Notes: generated by a model not told the origin, from the letters alone. 64,000 bases of DNA from Marsupella aquatica (GCA_973895155.1 OZ316897.1:7254001-7318000); one strand, 5' to 3'; positions 1 to 18,614 are shown, numbered from the stretch's first letter. Made by a program: numbers and translations.

Positions 1-965
1 CCGGAGCAGAGTGTACATACCCCATCAGACTTCCCAATCCTCAGAGCTCTAGAGCCAGAAAATAAACCCTGGGCAAGGATGCGCCATAAGAAGGTTCGGG
101 CACGAGTGGAGAGATCTGCAGTCCATATAACCTGCCAGACCTTACACCATTCAATCTCAAGCAAGTTCACATTCCAGATCCTGTTAAGCCTGCAGAAATC
201 AGATCCCTTGGGTCTTAGCAACTCAAACACCCTGAGATTGGGAAGCCCAAATTTAGTCAGGGGCACACTGTCCTTATCGATCTATCTCCATAGTCTTGCC
301 CCTGAGTCCCCAGTTGTTTCTCTGTAGATAGATCTGTGAAGAGTGGCAATAAAGGATAGACAAAATCTCCTATCGTCTTCCGGTAGACCCCTCAGTCTGA
401 GCATCTTCTCATTCATATCCATCCACTGATTATTCAGAGCAGACCGCAAATCGTTGACTTTCCTGACACCCAGCCTTCCACAGATCTTAACTACACCCAA
501 AATGTTGGCCTCAGGGAGAGTGTAAAAATCCAATAGACAGCGCAAAACATCTTCAATCCCCCAGTGTCCGGGGATGGCCGCAATGCCAGGACAAAGGACC
601 AGGTTCTCCCGAACCAAGGTCCAAGCACACCAAAGTTGGCCAGTATAACAGAGCTTCCCAAATGAGCGAGGAGTACTGAGCAGGACCTTATCCTTCATCG
701 AGTAGTTGTTCCTGCGTACCGTCTTATAGTTGCGCCATTTAGTTAGCTTTAGATTTTCCGCATACATCCTGGCCCATTCCGATTCCGGTCTATCAAGCGC
801 CCCAGTAAACCATTTACTTAGTAGAGCATCAGAATGACTACAAAAGTCCTTCAATCCCAGGCCACCATCCACCTTAGGTCGTGCCAGCTTCGCCCAGGCC
901 ACCAGTGGAATTCGCTTCCCCCCCCTGTTTGTTAATCCCCCAAAGGAAAACACGACTGAGGGCAA
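1..965 (-). pseudogene. LINE ORF2 C-terminal region with zf-RVT-like end
   Basis: The 227-aa frame 965-282 (LVAWAKLARPKVDGGLGLKD, typical of the region after LINE RT) is followed, in a different frame up to base 1, by sequence resembling the plant zf-RVT domain: a Trp-rich stretch, then ARTFLWRILAQGLFSG and GKSDGVCTLCS with the paired cysteines. A stop at 282 separates the two. The domain runs off the window, so its histidine half cannot be checked. Confidence 0.65.
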
Positions 966-2527
966 TCACCTTCTTTGCCAGAGAAGCAGAGGATCGCAGA
1001 AACATCATGTGATATACAGGAATGGCAAGTAAAACATGTTTGATCAGCAGCACCCTTCCAGTGAAAGATAGAAAACGGGTAGACCAGGATGAGAGTCTGG
1101 CTCCAATCCGGTCAAGGCAAAAGTCATGCAACTGTGCTTCAGTAAGATCCAAGCCAAAGGGAGCACCCAAATATTTCTGTACCACTCCTCTTTCACTAAT
1201 CAGACATCCAGTAGCTAGAAGCTAGCTCGGGATCACCTCCACAGCAAGGGGAATAACAACTGACTTGTTGAAGTTCAATTTAGCACCTGTGGCATCTTCG
1301 TAGCAAGTGAGAGCACTCCTGGCTTGCTCAAAGGCGGCCGCTGAGGCCGGGATGAACATCCCTAAGTCATCTGCAAAAAGTCTAAAACATGTGTAGTGAA
1401 CTGGAGATCTGCAAACCCTGTAATCTACCAGCATTAATCTTCGCTGTAAGAAAATCCATCAAGGGCTGTGTAGATATGACAAAGAGAAGAGGTGAGAGAG
1501 GGCAGCCTTGTCTCACACCCCTGGACATCTTCACATCCTCAGTCCAGATGCCATTGACGAGAGCCTTAGAGCAGGCATTGCTGATCAGAGACTTTACTAG
1601 AAAAATAAAATGTGAGCCGAGGCCTAACAGGTTCATAGTTTCCCATATGTAAGAGTGATCCACTCTGTCAAAGGCCTTCTCAAAATCCAGTTTCAAGAAA
1701 AGAGCCGGGGTCCTAGTGAAGTTAATCCAGTCTTTAACCAGCCAAGTGAGAGAGATATTTTCCAGAATGTGCCGCCCAAGGATAAAGCCTGTCTATTGTG
1801 GACAGATCAGCTTAGGTAGTAACATTTTTAGACGAAGGGCTAGCAGCTTAGCCAAGAGCTTGTACACAATAGTTAACATGGTTAATGCTCTCCAGTCCCC
1901 CAGTCTTCGCTTATCAGTTCTCTTAGGAATAAAACGAATAACCCCATCTTTGATATTGAAAGCTAGATGTCCTGTCCTCCAGAAATCACAGATCATGTCA
2001 TGAAAGTCAGTCTTCATGAATTCCCAGCAAGCCCTGAAGGTCTCCGCAGTCATGCCATCAATACCAGGAGCTTTGTCACTGGGAAGAAGTAACAAAGTGT
2101 CATGCAATTCACGTAGAGAAGGCAACTCTTCAAGCATTCTAACCTCAGCCGCAGTAGGGGAAAAATGTGTGTTCCTACTCAGAGTCCTGCGTGCTGTTCT
2201 CTGCTTCCTCAATTCTTCTCCTTCCAGTAATGGCGGTGAGTACAGCTCCGCACAAAAATGTTGTACCTCTCCAACAATGAGTCGCTCCTCCCTTAATTCC
2301 GTGCCACCATCAACCACAAGATATTCCATCTTTTCTCTGAGCCGTTTGGCCTTAATAGTGGAGAAATAGAACTTAGAGGGTTCGTCGCCTTGGCCCAACC
2401 ATTTAATCCTAGATAGCCGGCGACAGTGGTGAGCATCTTCAAGTTCCATTGAACGTACATTATCTTCAGTATCCATAAACTCTGTGACACTGTCAGTGGA
2501 GTAGTCCTCCATAATGGTTACCTTCAA
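874..2527 (-). pseudogene. LINE ORF2 reverse transcriptase domain
   Basis: Non-LTR reverse transcriptase motifs lie in order across broken frames: SDKAPGIDGMTAETF and GVIRFIPKRTDKRRLGDWRAL (2527-1793), KLDFEKAFDRVDHSYIW and GVRQGCPLSPLLF (1696-1382), then RLFADDLGMFI (1434-1222), where FADD is the catalytic box of plant LINEs, followed by thumb sequence LGAPFGLDLTEAQLHDF and LSFTGRVLLIKHVLLAIPVY (1185-874). The order and spacing match L1-clade RT. Frameshifts and stops between the pieces show it is not functional. Confidence 0.85.
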
Positions 2528-2530
2528 AAG

Positions 2531-3477
2531 TCAAAGTTTGTCACGCAGTAGTGCAGCCTCTACAGCCTTGGGCAGTGGTGAAGATTGTAGCGTCATGTAG
2601 CATTGGCGGAGACGCTGATACGCCAAAGAAAAGCACAAATGAGGTTCAGCAAGAGGAGCGGCATCCCCAATCCAGGCAGCCTCTAGAAGTCCCAAGTTTG
2701 CAGAGTTCCTCACCACAGCAGGGTTAGCTTTGAAGTAAGAAGTGCGTCGTTGATCAAAAGCAGACGTGAGCAAGGGGGCAATGCGGAAAGAGATCAGCAC
2801 AGGGTCATGGTCCGATAGTGCCGATGTGCCATCATGTTTGAGTTCCACCAGTTCCTCCGTCCACTGGCCTTTCTCACTGAAATAGAACCTATCAAGGCGG
2901 GATTGAGTCAACACGCCGTTACGAATCCGGCACCAGGTAAACTTGGATCCCGATACCTGACCAAGAATAGAGAGTGCGTCTTGCAGGTCAAGTCGAACCT
3001 TCAGAAATCTCCAAAATTCCAATTCCCTCCCGCGGATCAACGGGGTCAAGCCAGTGGAATCACATCGGAGCTCATCGACCCTGAGGCAATTCGTTTTTCA
3101 AATCATTCCAGAGAATTGCTCGTTCTCCTGGAGAGTTGGGCGCGTACACACTGATCAGCCCAAAGGTTCCCTCGGCGTGTTCCAGTTGGGCCCAAATAGC
3201 TCTGCCTAGGTCTAGCGTACCTGATGACAGTACCTTAAGTGACGGGTGCAATAAAATAGCTGTGCCTCCCCTGCCGTCAACGGGGGCCGAGTAAAAATGC
3301 TGATAATCGGGTAGGATGGTCTTCAATGCATTATCGAAATTCATCAGCCTTTACTTCCTGCAAAGCCAGGGCGTCGAGCAGAGGTCGGATTGAAGAAGCC
3401 CATTTCAACACCACATGCTTTCTATCCGGATTACATAAGCCGCAGACATTCCACGATGCAAAATTGAGGAGTGTCAT
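2531..3477 (-). pseudogene. LINE ORF2 apurinic-type endonuclease domain
   Basis: From an ATG at 3477 the minus strand reads a typical L1 endonuclease start (SWNVCGL, later ALQEVK with the catalytic Glu). After a stop near 3330 it continues in the frames 3344-3072 (ISVYAPNSPG, the Y-x-P-N motif) and 3049-2531 (RLDRFYFSE and LSDHDPVLISF, the SDH motif near the active site). This domain nicks target DNA to prime reverse transcription. At least two frame breaks interrupt it, so it is inactive in this copy. Confidence 0.8.
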
Positions 3478-3536
3478 ATCGCTCCACTTCTCTAGGGGGC
3501 CAACAAAGCAGCTTCAGAAGCAACAAATAGCCAAAA

Positions 3537-4331
3537 TTACGCCTCAATATTCAGCAGGTCAGAGGGGGCAGCATTCCCACCAACCACCCCCACCGCACCA
3601 CCCGTAAGGATAGGCGGGGGATCCCGTTTAGCAATAGGCTGCACCTCCACCACAGGGACAGGGAGCGCAGCACTGGAGCGATTTTGCTCCTGAGTCAGCT
3701 TCCGTCCTGGAGTCACCCAGCCCTCAGCATCCTGCATAGTAGAATCAGGGGAGAAAAGTAAGGATCGTTGATTCTTGGCTTTCTTTTTGCCTTTATCCTT
3801 CTTTTTCTCCTTAGGTGGGGATCTGCGTGCCAGTTTCCGAGCTCGGTGTTTCTTTTGAGCAGAGCGGGATATAAATCCCTCATATTCGGATAGCTCCATA
3901 TCAGAAGGAATTTCAGAGCCAGAGGGGTCGTCCACCATTTCCTCAGATCCCTCCCCAATAGCAACCAGTTGAGTTCCTTCGGCAGGCGAAGGTGCCAAAG
4001 GGGGTTCAAGTTCCCTAGACGACATCAGAGTAGTCTCAGGTGCTGCCAACAGAAGCTTAGGCTCGTCATTCATAGCCTATAGATCTTGAAAAATCCTAGG
4101 AACCTCGTTCTCCATAGAAACAGAGTTAACCAGAGGGTTTTGGGGACCCAATTCAGCAGATTCATCCACCGCCGATGCAATCACAACTGGCCAGGAATCA
4201 ATAGCCAGCACCGGTGCAGTGTCAAATAAAGAGCTCCCTCCAGGATCATGCTCAGCAGCAGTCGTAGTTCCAAGGATGCCCTCGAGAGGAGAAGGAGCCG
4301 CCATGGTTTCAGACTCAAGAGGGGCAGGCAT
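3537..4331 (-). pseudogene. LINE ORF1 C-terminal linker (two broken frames)
   Basis: Two consecutive minus-strand frames (4331-4077 and 4073-3537) are separated by a stop just after the start of the second. The second, 178 aa, is rich in Pro/Glu/Ser and carries a strongly basic patch (KKHRARKLARRSPPKEKKKD) that would serve as an RNA-binding or nuclear-localisation segment in an intact ORF1. No enzymatic domain is visible. The position between the DUF4283 frame and the endonuclease makes ORF1 C-terminus the simplest reading. Confidence 0.55.
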
Positions 4332-4430
4332 GTCAACAACAGTAACAATTTCCGCAGGGATAACCTCACCCTGATCAGTATTAAGAGGAGGAGTGACCAG
4401 GGGGGCCTCATGTGCCTGCTCCTCGTGTGA

Positions 4431-5393
4431 TCAACAATCCCTGGCCAAGTGGCCTTTGCGAATACAGATAAAATAGTGGAAGGGTATATTTTTGAAAATG
4501 ATTGGTTGCCAGATGGAGAGATCAGCCTGAATTTGGACTTCAACACTGCGCGGGACCTCCCGCTGAGTGTCCCAGAGTATACAAACACGATCATGGGGGT
4601 AGGAGCTTAAATCATCACCCTGAATATAATGCAAAATATCTCCCAGAGAAGCAACCAGCTTCCGACGACAGGGTTCCAATAGCAGTGCGTGAAAAGGGAT
4701 TTCAATCCAAACAGGTAAGAGAGTGTAGGACTCATTCATGATATCAAAGGATGGGTCCCAGGGGAAGGTAAAAACATACTTCCGTTCCAGAAACCAGGGT
4801 GCCTCTACCAAAGCCAGGTCCCAGTGCTCAGGATTTTTGAAGGCCACCATGTAGAAGCTCTTCCCCACGAATTTCACTTGTGTTACTGGCCACTTCCTTT
4901 CATTAACAAAAGTCTTCTCCACCCAAAATTTAAACGTCGGAAGCATAGGTGCACGATCAGTGAAATAACACATCATTGAGCAGTTGAATAGCCCCCGAAC
5001 AGTCTCAGCCGCCTCTTCAAGGGACCAAGTAATTGTAGTGTGAAGCTGGGAGGGCCAATTTTGTATCGTGAGATCTGAGATCCTTCTTAAAAGCGGAATG
5101 CAAGCCTCAGCTTCCTCCGCCCTTGCCTCAGCTGAGGATTGCGCGCCCTCTCCCGTTGCACCCAAAGTTGGAGGACCAGCTGAGTGAAATTGGCTGCGAT
5201 CACTGCGATCCTGCTCAGACACTCCGTCCACATTCATGTCTTCCCTACCAAATCGTTCACCAATGTCATCTTGAAAGGTTTCACTGTAGGAGGGCTGCTC
5301 ACGGCCTTCCAAAACATCCATAGAAACAGTGTCAAGGGCACGATGAGCTTCCCATCTTGCGAATCCATCAACATTATCACCAGAAGGTTTCAA
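4431..5393 (-). pseudogene. LINE ORF1, DUF4283 domain plus damaged zinc knuckle
   Basis: Open frame of 320 aa. Residues from about 120 to 300 look like the DUF4283 fold found in plant LINE ORF1 proteins and related transposon proteins (WSLEEAAETVRGLF, then VGKSFYMVAFKNPEHWDLAL and a WIEIPFHALL segment). ORF1 proteins bind LINE RNA and help form the cytoplasmic RNP. The frame ends at ICIRKGHLARDC, which resembles a CCHC knuckle but lacks the first cysteine. The acidic N-terminus resembles no domain I know. The frame stops there, and the linker continues in other frames downstream, so the ORF1 is broken. Confidence 0.75.
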
Positions 5394-5400
5394 ACCAAAC

Positions 5401-6880
5401 CAACTCTACAATGGTTGATCAGAGGGAAGAGCAATGATTGCCTCCCTATCAAGTGGACATTGGTTTCTTATCAAATCGGATCGGGCATCTTGCCCCGAAA
5501 AATTGCTGACATAACCATCCCTGCTAGGAGCAAAAGACTCGCGCTCGCGAGGGCCACCAGAATCCACATGATGCCAATGGCCAGCACCTCCTTCCACATC
5601 CCTCCGTGCTGCATCCCTTTGTGCAGCCCCGTCGCGTAGAAAGGCAGGTCCCGCCATGAGAGCCCCGCATCCTCTGTGTCCCGAAGTGTTCCTCCAATAT
5701 ATCGACATAGATATCAAGTTGATCGAGACAAAATAGAAGAAAGGTAAATGGCAGGGGGCACCAGTCCAGCACCCGGGATACAATGAGCACGCACCTCAAA
5801 GACGAAGCAGGCGATTCCCAGTCACCAATGCATGAACTTTGTGAAAGGGAGACCTGAATTAGTAGCGCAAGATATGGACAGTATCTCACCTAGAATCCTG
5901 GTCACCATAAAGGAGAATGTCCACCAGCACGAGACCAGCACCCAGATCCCCAAAGGAGGTCTAGGGAGTCACCAGCAAGCCAATTTTGCAAGAATCACCG
6001 AGTGAGCCGTAGGGATGGTAGAGTCACCCCAAGAATTGGAGGCAGAAAGTGAGAAGCCGCAAGAGCAGCGCCTCAAGGAATATGCAACATAAACCAGTAC
6101 TAGTGATCGCATGCAATGCAGTACACCAGTGTGGCAGTGTCCGCACTACCCAATCAAAGATGTCGTAACGTTGTTTGAACGCCAGTAAAGATGAAAGCAC
6201 TTTCAGCATAAAGGCCAGAGAGATTAGCCCCGTGACTCCTTCCGATTGTGATGCAATTTCACCCTACCCAGAGAAACAGCCCACAGCACGAGCACGGTCG
6301 GACTTCTTGTCTGCTCCCAGATGCATTCCCGTCATTCAGATGTTAGAATCCTTGGGAAAAAGCTTGAATCTACAGCGTCAGCTTCCGTCGCGCGTCAGAG
6401 TAAGCGAAGTTTAGATAGCTTGTCCGTGGACCATCATCCTGATGGTCAAATCCATTCAAAGTCGTCTTAATCCGTAGTAATCCTTGCCATTATCACGATA
6501 ATCATCACAAACATAACACAATCCACAAAGATCGAACGCCTCACCCTCCGGAACACCAAAAACCCCAAACCCTAGTTCTCACAGCTCCGTCAGTTCTCCC
6601 AGTTCTCTCAGCTTGGGAGGTAAACAGCCATGACCTTATGGGGGGGTCGCGCAACACATTCTGATACTTAGAACTCCTCCTTCGAATCCAGTTATCGATT
6701 TGTCTGAAAGTGTCTCTCCAGTTTCCCATCATGTCACTCAATCTTCCGAAGTTCCAGAAAGTGCTCCGAACACCACTCCATTCATTCCTGTAGACACTTC
6801 GCTTTTTGAAGTGGACGTTGTACCCGGGTCTTGGCATCTGCGGAGAGTTTCCAGACACGGTGCTGGACCATAGTGTAATG
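5401..6880. other. No recognisable gene (possible LINE 5' region and spacer)
   Basis: About 1.5 kb with only short frames on both strands. The minus frame 5783-5406 (125 aa, Arg/Asp/Ala-rich) directly precedes LINE ORF1 and may be its 5' leader, but has no motif I recognise. No terminal repeats or RNA gene features seen. Confidence 0.4.
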
Positions 6881-6885
6881 GGACG

Positions 6886-7323
6886 TTGTATAGAAGTTGT
6901 GATCGAGATGAGTGTCATAATCGAATTAAGAAGGTCGGATATCCTTCAAATGCAGGGGTTATCGGAATAGTCGTCAAAGGTTACCGCTTATTCAGAGGTG
7001 AACACCATCCAGAGCTTGTCTGGTTCTTCCTCACTCGTGATTGCTGGAAGAGCCACCCTCATCAAGGTATTGTGAACCTCCCTACTTGCCCAGACTTTTT
7101 GCCAATACAGAAAGGCACTCATCTTTCAAGTCTGGAGTTGAATTTCCTTCAAGAGCAGGGCATTGAAGTCTTGAGAGGAGGTGTTGTTTCACGTTGTCCT
7201 TCTCCATTTGAACTGAGAATCAACATTGACGTTTTTCCTGAAAAGATCGATCTTGCACAAGTTAACATCCATTTTCGAACGAGAAACGGGCGTGCAATGA
7301 GCTCCGGATCAAATCTCACTTAG
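6886..7323 (+). other. Uncharacterised 145-codon open frame without ATG
   Basis: This is a continuous plus-strand frame of 145 codons beginning after a stop and opening on TTG, with no in-frame ATG until near its end. The same frame upstream of that stop (about 6690-6860) is also open and Ser/Pro/Val-rich, so one point mutation may have split a longer frame. The peptide is mixed in composition (SLELNFLQEQGIEVLRGGVV, RINIDVFPEKIDLAQVNIHF) and matches no family I know. It could be a decayed gene or a retroelement remnant; chance is possible. Confidence 0.25.
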
Positions 7324-7752
7324 GGATATCATAAAAGGATTGAATCAGCAACGAAAGAAACAATGACTTTGATCAAAACTATGGAAGTTTCATCTGGAAA
7401 TTCTTACGGGAATCGATTCCAGATACGCACACATGCACATTTACAAACTGCAAATACTTACTGGGAGCAGATTTGCATTTTTCCTTGTTGCTCTTGTGAA
7501 GATTTCTTTTGTCGACATTCTTGAGGGAAACCTTTCATGCCATGTAAACACTTGTACTGGGTTTACAAAGTTATCTGCAAGCTTGATCCTATGGACAATA
7601 TCCTCCCAAGCCAACCGATTCTTACCATTGCGGAACTGCGTTATATTCTAGGGAGGCAGAATGCTGATGGTTTATAGTAAGGCTTAGTATTCTAGTTTAC
7701 GTTCAACGGGTATGTAGGACTTGTCATTTCGTAATGGTAACTTTGTTTTGGT

Positions 7753-8130
7753 TAGCGCCCGGCGCTAGTAAACAACATTTGGTTTCTTTTCAACACGGCT
7801 CAATCTTTTGTGGGTTGCACATAAAACTTAATTTGTTTTTACAATTTTACGGATGTGTAAATTTCATTGTACGGGTAACTGAGATTTGTTTGTATTCAAT
7901 CGTCACTTGGCCTTCAAATTTTGTTAGCGCCGGCGCTAGACTCCATTTCCTTACTTGGTTGCAGTTTGTAGTTTCTAGGTCTGAACGTGTGGATTTCTTT
8001 CGTGTGCATTCTCGAGGATGACCTTTTCTTGCCTTATAAACCATTATCCTCTGATCATTCCGGTAGATGGTGAGCAGGTATTTTGTTAATGATATTTTGT
8101 AACGGTATCAAACGCTTGGTTAGGACTAAG
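7753..8130. repeat. Three spaced palindromes around GCGC/TAGCGC cores
   Basis: Near-palindromic motifs recur at roughly 7753 (GTTAGCGCCCGGCGCTAG), 7924 (GTTAGCGCCGGCGCTAG) and 8117 (GGTTAGGACTAAGCGCTAGT), about 170 and 195 bases apart, with a further CTTAGCGCTAG at about 8528. Two are followed by TAAA. Intervening sequence is AT-rich and not obviously repeated. No gene is nearby. They might be degraded transposon ends or protein-binding sites; this is description only. Confidence 0.4.
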
Positions 8131-8139
8131 CGCTAGTAA

Positions 8140-9180
8140 AGGTGTCTTCCGATAATTGTCGTTTTCCCCATCTTTTTGAGTTTATGTTGAATTTGACCTC
8201 TTTGGTTTGGTCCAAAATTAAGCCATTTTTTGTGAATGATAGTCTTACCAAGTCTCCTATTTTGTTCAACTATTTTTCCTGTTATGATCATCACTGTTTC
8301 CTGTTTCCTGTTTCCTGTCACGGAGGTCGGGCCCCTTAGCTACTGCCACCCCGGTCAGTGCCCCTTGCCACTGACGGTCAACCGGTCAGAAGAAGTGCGG
8401 CCGGTTAGTCAACAGATAGTTAGTCAGTAGGCATTACCCCGCGAGGTAGTATCTTCTGGCTCCTTTCCGCAAACGTAGTATTTAGGCTTCCCCTTCCGCT
8501 GTGGGAAGGGGGAGAAGACTTAGTTCACCTTAGCGCTAGAAAAGGCGAGGCACGGGGAGTCCCAGCCTGAGCAAGGTCAGAGTGCACTAAGGAGTGAGAG
8601 CCAGAGTCGAGCTTGCTGGCAAGCGCGGGACAGGGCCTCGTAGAGACTGGGCATCGACTACCGTTAGGCCTGTTGACCCCTTAGAAGTCGAGTAACTATG
8701 TAAACTGATTCTTCGCTGAGTAAAATGTAGTCTTTTCCCTCTGATTCTATCGCAAGTAACTGGTGTTGTGTGCATGCTTTGTTTGGGCAAAGGCGCCATT
8801 TGAAGGGACGTACCGGGTGCAAACTAATGGTAGGGATTGCCTCGAGTTGCATGTCGCAAGGTTCTGAGTCGCGTTGATGGCTTGAAAGCCCCAAGCCGGG
8901 AGTTAGTCTGAGTCACTAACTGTGGGAATATTCCAGCGGTGGAAAACAAATATACCTATGACCCGTACGAGTTACGTAAGAATTATACCGGCAAGTATAT
9001 CAAGTTAGCCCGACTTAGGGCTAATCGGGACCACTACACACGTCCTTGCCCAAACCCTCACCCCTACTGGTGGTCGTGGTCACCCCAGGGAACTAACTTG
9101 GATTTAAGGCCCGGGTTATGGGCGCGACAATTAATAAAATGACACACATACCATATCCAGGGGGAGCATAAGACAAAGCA
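8140..9180. other. No gene recognised; GC-richer unassigned sequence
   Basis: The composition shifts to higher GC from about 8.33 kb (CGGTCAGTGCCCCTTGCCAC), unlike the AT-rich stretch before it. Only short frames occur, and none has a domain I know. It may be part of an older retroelement next to the Copia fragment that follows. Confidence 0.35.
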
Positions 9181-9362
9181 AAACCCATCCACATACACAT
9201 CTCTACCTTATACCACAAAAAGACCCCAGGAAGGGAAAACGGGGCATGGTGGACCTATAGTCCATCAAACATCATGGAGTGGACCTATTGTCCTTCAAAA
9301 GAGCGGACCTATTGTCCCTCCAATACATAAATTCATGCCTCTGGCCAAGGATGGATATGCTG

Positions 9363-10500
9363 TCCAGATCATGAGATCTTTATACGGACTAAAGCAAAGC
9401 GAAAGAATGTGGTATCAGAGATTTAGAGATGAAATGTTGAATATGGGTTTTACTAACGAAGACATTCTCCTTGTTTATTCATTAAAAAACATGATGAGGA
9501 ATTTTTGATAATCGCCATCTACGTAGATGACATAAACCTATTTGGACACCTAAACTTATTACAAAACACCATCAAGATACTAAACCGCGTATTTGAGATG
9601 AAAGACTCTGGCCAAACCCACTACTGTTTGGGCCTACAGTTCGAACACCTACCTGATGGCATATTCCTACACCAGAGCACTTACACTACAAAAATCCTCA
9701 AACAATTCAACATGGACAAGGCGCATCCTCTAACTTCTCCTATGGAAGTACGATCTCTAGACAGAGACAAGGATGCATTCAAGAAGAGAAATGAAAACTA
9801 ACCACTACTCGGTCCTGAAAACCATACTTATCAGCAATAGGAGCACTCATGTTCCTAGCTAACCAGACACGACCAGACATTTCCTTTGCAGTAAACCTAC
9901 TAGCCAGACACAGTGCACAACCTACCATACGACACTGGAATGGCATAAAAAAAATAATGCGTTACCTTCAAGGAACTATTGATATGAGACTATATTTCCC
10001 TAATAACACTAATAAGACATTAATAGGCTATGCAGACGCTGGGTATTTATTAGACCCAGATGATGCTAAATCACAGACTGGCTACATATTTTTATATGGT
10101 GATACAACCATTTCCTGGAAAAGCACTAAACAAACACTGACATGCACTTCATCTAACCACTATGAGATTATTGCATTATATGAAACTAGTAGAGAGTGTA
10201 TATGGCTAAGAAGAGTAACCGACCATATTAATACAAATTGCAGCTTACCAACACTAACAGAGCCTACTACACTATTCGAAGACAATCAAGCATGTGTTGA
10301 ATAGGTCTTGAAAGGATTCATCAAAGGAGACCACATCAAACATATCGCACCAAAATTCTTCTTCACCCACGAATAACAAGGAGACACCATTCAAGTGAAG
10401 ACAATTACTAGCAAAGACAACCATGTAGATTTATTCACAAAAGCCTTGACTCCAACACTACATGCTATTCATTGTCAAGGCATAGGGTTACCCAAACTAT
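9363..10500 (+). pseudogene. Copia reverse transcriptase / RNase H remnant
   Basis: Motifs in order: MRSLYGLKQSERMWYQRF (9370s), IIAIYVDDINLFG with the catalytic YVDD (9505 on), KDSGQTHYCLGLQFEHLPDG, ANQTRPDISFAVNLLARHSA (9858 on), IGYADAGYLLDPDDAKSQTG and SWKSTKQTLTCTSSNHYEII of RNase H, and KHIAPKFFFTHE near the end. RT and RNase H would copy the element RNA inside virus-like particles. Frame changes near 9480 and 9800, and stops at about 10,302 and 10,374, make it non-functional. Confidence 0.85.
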
Positions 10501-10718
10501 CAAGTACTATTAAAAATAATATTTATCTCTAGATAGTCATAAACTATTGTACTCTTATTTGTAAAGGTGGTTGTATTTTTTCCCTGGGAGGAGTATGAGA
10601 GTGTTTTAATGAGGCAACAACTACATAAGACCAAAGTACAAAATATGAAACTTTTGTTGGAGTACTTAACTAGGATAGAGTTGCTTGCATTACTCCCATA
10701 ATACAATCAAGGGGGACT

Positions 10719-10849
10719 ATTAGAACTTAACAGTTAAGTCACCGGGGTTACTTACCTAACCCCAGTTAGGAACCATGTAACCCCTCTTACCATATACATA
10801 AACTTCGTCACCCGAGGGAGAAAGGGACATTCAGTGGGAGAGTTCTAAT
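10719..10849 (+). repeat. Putative solo 3' LTR of the Copia fragment
   Basis: Immediately after the polypurine tract, the segment begins ATTAGAACT and ends AGTTCTAAT, a perfect 9-bp inverted repeat 131 bp apart, as expected for short LTR ends. There is no second copy to compare, so the ends are inferred. No TG/CA termini are seen, which lowers confidence. Confidence 0.5.
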
Positions 10850-11009
10850 CGAATCACAGGTAACTTTGTTCAGCCTTTGTGACCTACTGACCTACCCGCT
10901 AGAGTAGGTCACGGCGGGCCTGGTAAATCTGAATTTCCAAGGAAAAAACCAACCTCGCTGCCGGCCACCCATCCTGTCCTGCCAAGCGAATCAGCCATAT
11001 TGTGCGCGC

Positions 11010-11215
11010 TGGTGAGACTTTTGGTCTGATTAATGTTATTACATCATCACACACCGGCGGCGTTCACTAAGCCAATGACGTGAAGCAACTCTCCCGATGG
11101 TCTGCGCTTACTGGATAAACGAGCCCGGCGTGAGACTTTTGGTCTGAATAATGTTACATCATCACACACGGGCGGGTTGCACTAACCAATAATCGCGTCA
11201 TGAAAGCCTCCGGAT
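11010..11215 (+). promoter_or_regulatory. Duplicated block upstream of the PFP gene with CCAAT and TGACG/CGTCA
   Basis: Two imperfect tandem copies start at about 11,010 and 11,131. Each opens with GTGAGACTTTTGGTCTGA, continues through ATCATCACACAC and a GC-rich step, and reaches a CCAAT box (AAGCCAATGACG; AACCAATAATCG) next to a bZIP-type TGACG or CGTCA core. They lie 180-385 bases before the likely ATG of the downstream gene, a position that suits promoter elements. A role is inferred from motif content and position only. Confidence 0.45.
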
Positions 11216-11394
11216 GCTCCGCTCCGAGTCGACAAACGATACAGTAATAAACAAGGTCCTGATGCCGTGATAGGACTGAACTGTTCTGCGGAGGTCGAGA
11301 GAGGAGAGCTACGGCTGAACTACAGCCTCGAAGCGAGGTGGTGGTGGGTCGTGTGTGCGAAATCAACGGAAATCAGTTGAAAATCAAGCGAACA

Positions 11395-18614
<7,220 letters not shown>

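Larger units (their letters stand above)
1..5400 (-). mobile_element. L1-type LINE (non-LTR retrotransposon), decayed, cut by the window edge
   Basis: Read on the minus strand, this stretch holds the plant L1 order: ORF1 with a DUF4283-like domain and a CCHC-like knuckle (about 5393-4431), a charged linker (4331-3537), then ORF2 with endonuclease (from an ATG at 3477), reverse transcriptase (about 2527-874) and a C-terminal zf-RVT-like region that reaches base 1. Several frameshifts and stops break both ORFs, so this copy cannot encode full proteins. The 3' end and any poly-A tail lie outside the window. The 5' end is uncertain; I see no clear boundary or target duplication near 5.4 kb. The class assignment is firm (FADD box, SDH/P endonuclease motif); the exact ends are not. 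Confidence 0.9.
9181..10849 (+). mobile_element. Copia fragment: 3' half of pol plus putative 3' LTR
   Basis: Only the downstream part of a Copia element is present: reverse transcriptase from the LYGLKQ motif onward (9384 on), RNase H, the pol C-terminus to about 10,530, a non-coding tail, a polypurine tract (CAAGGGGGACT, 10,708-10,718) and a probable 3' LTR. Its proteins resemble element A (25.7-32.5 kb) but are clearly diverged, with many stops. No 5' LTR, gag or integrase is found upstream, so the copy is truncated. Confidence 0.85.

Noticed and set aside
8939-9142. 67-codon plus-strand frame
   Set aside because: Begins on GTG, has no known domain, and lies in unassigned repeat-like sequence.
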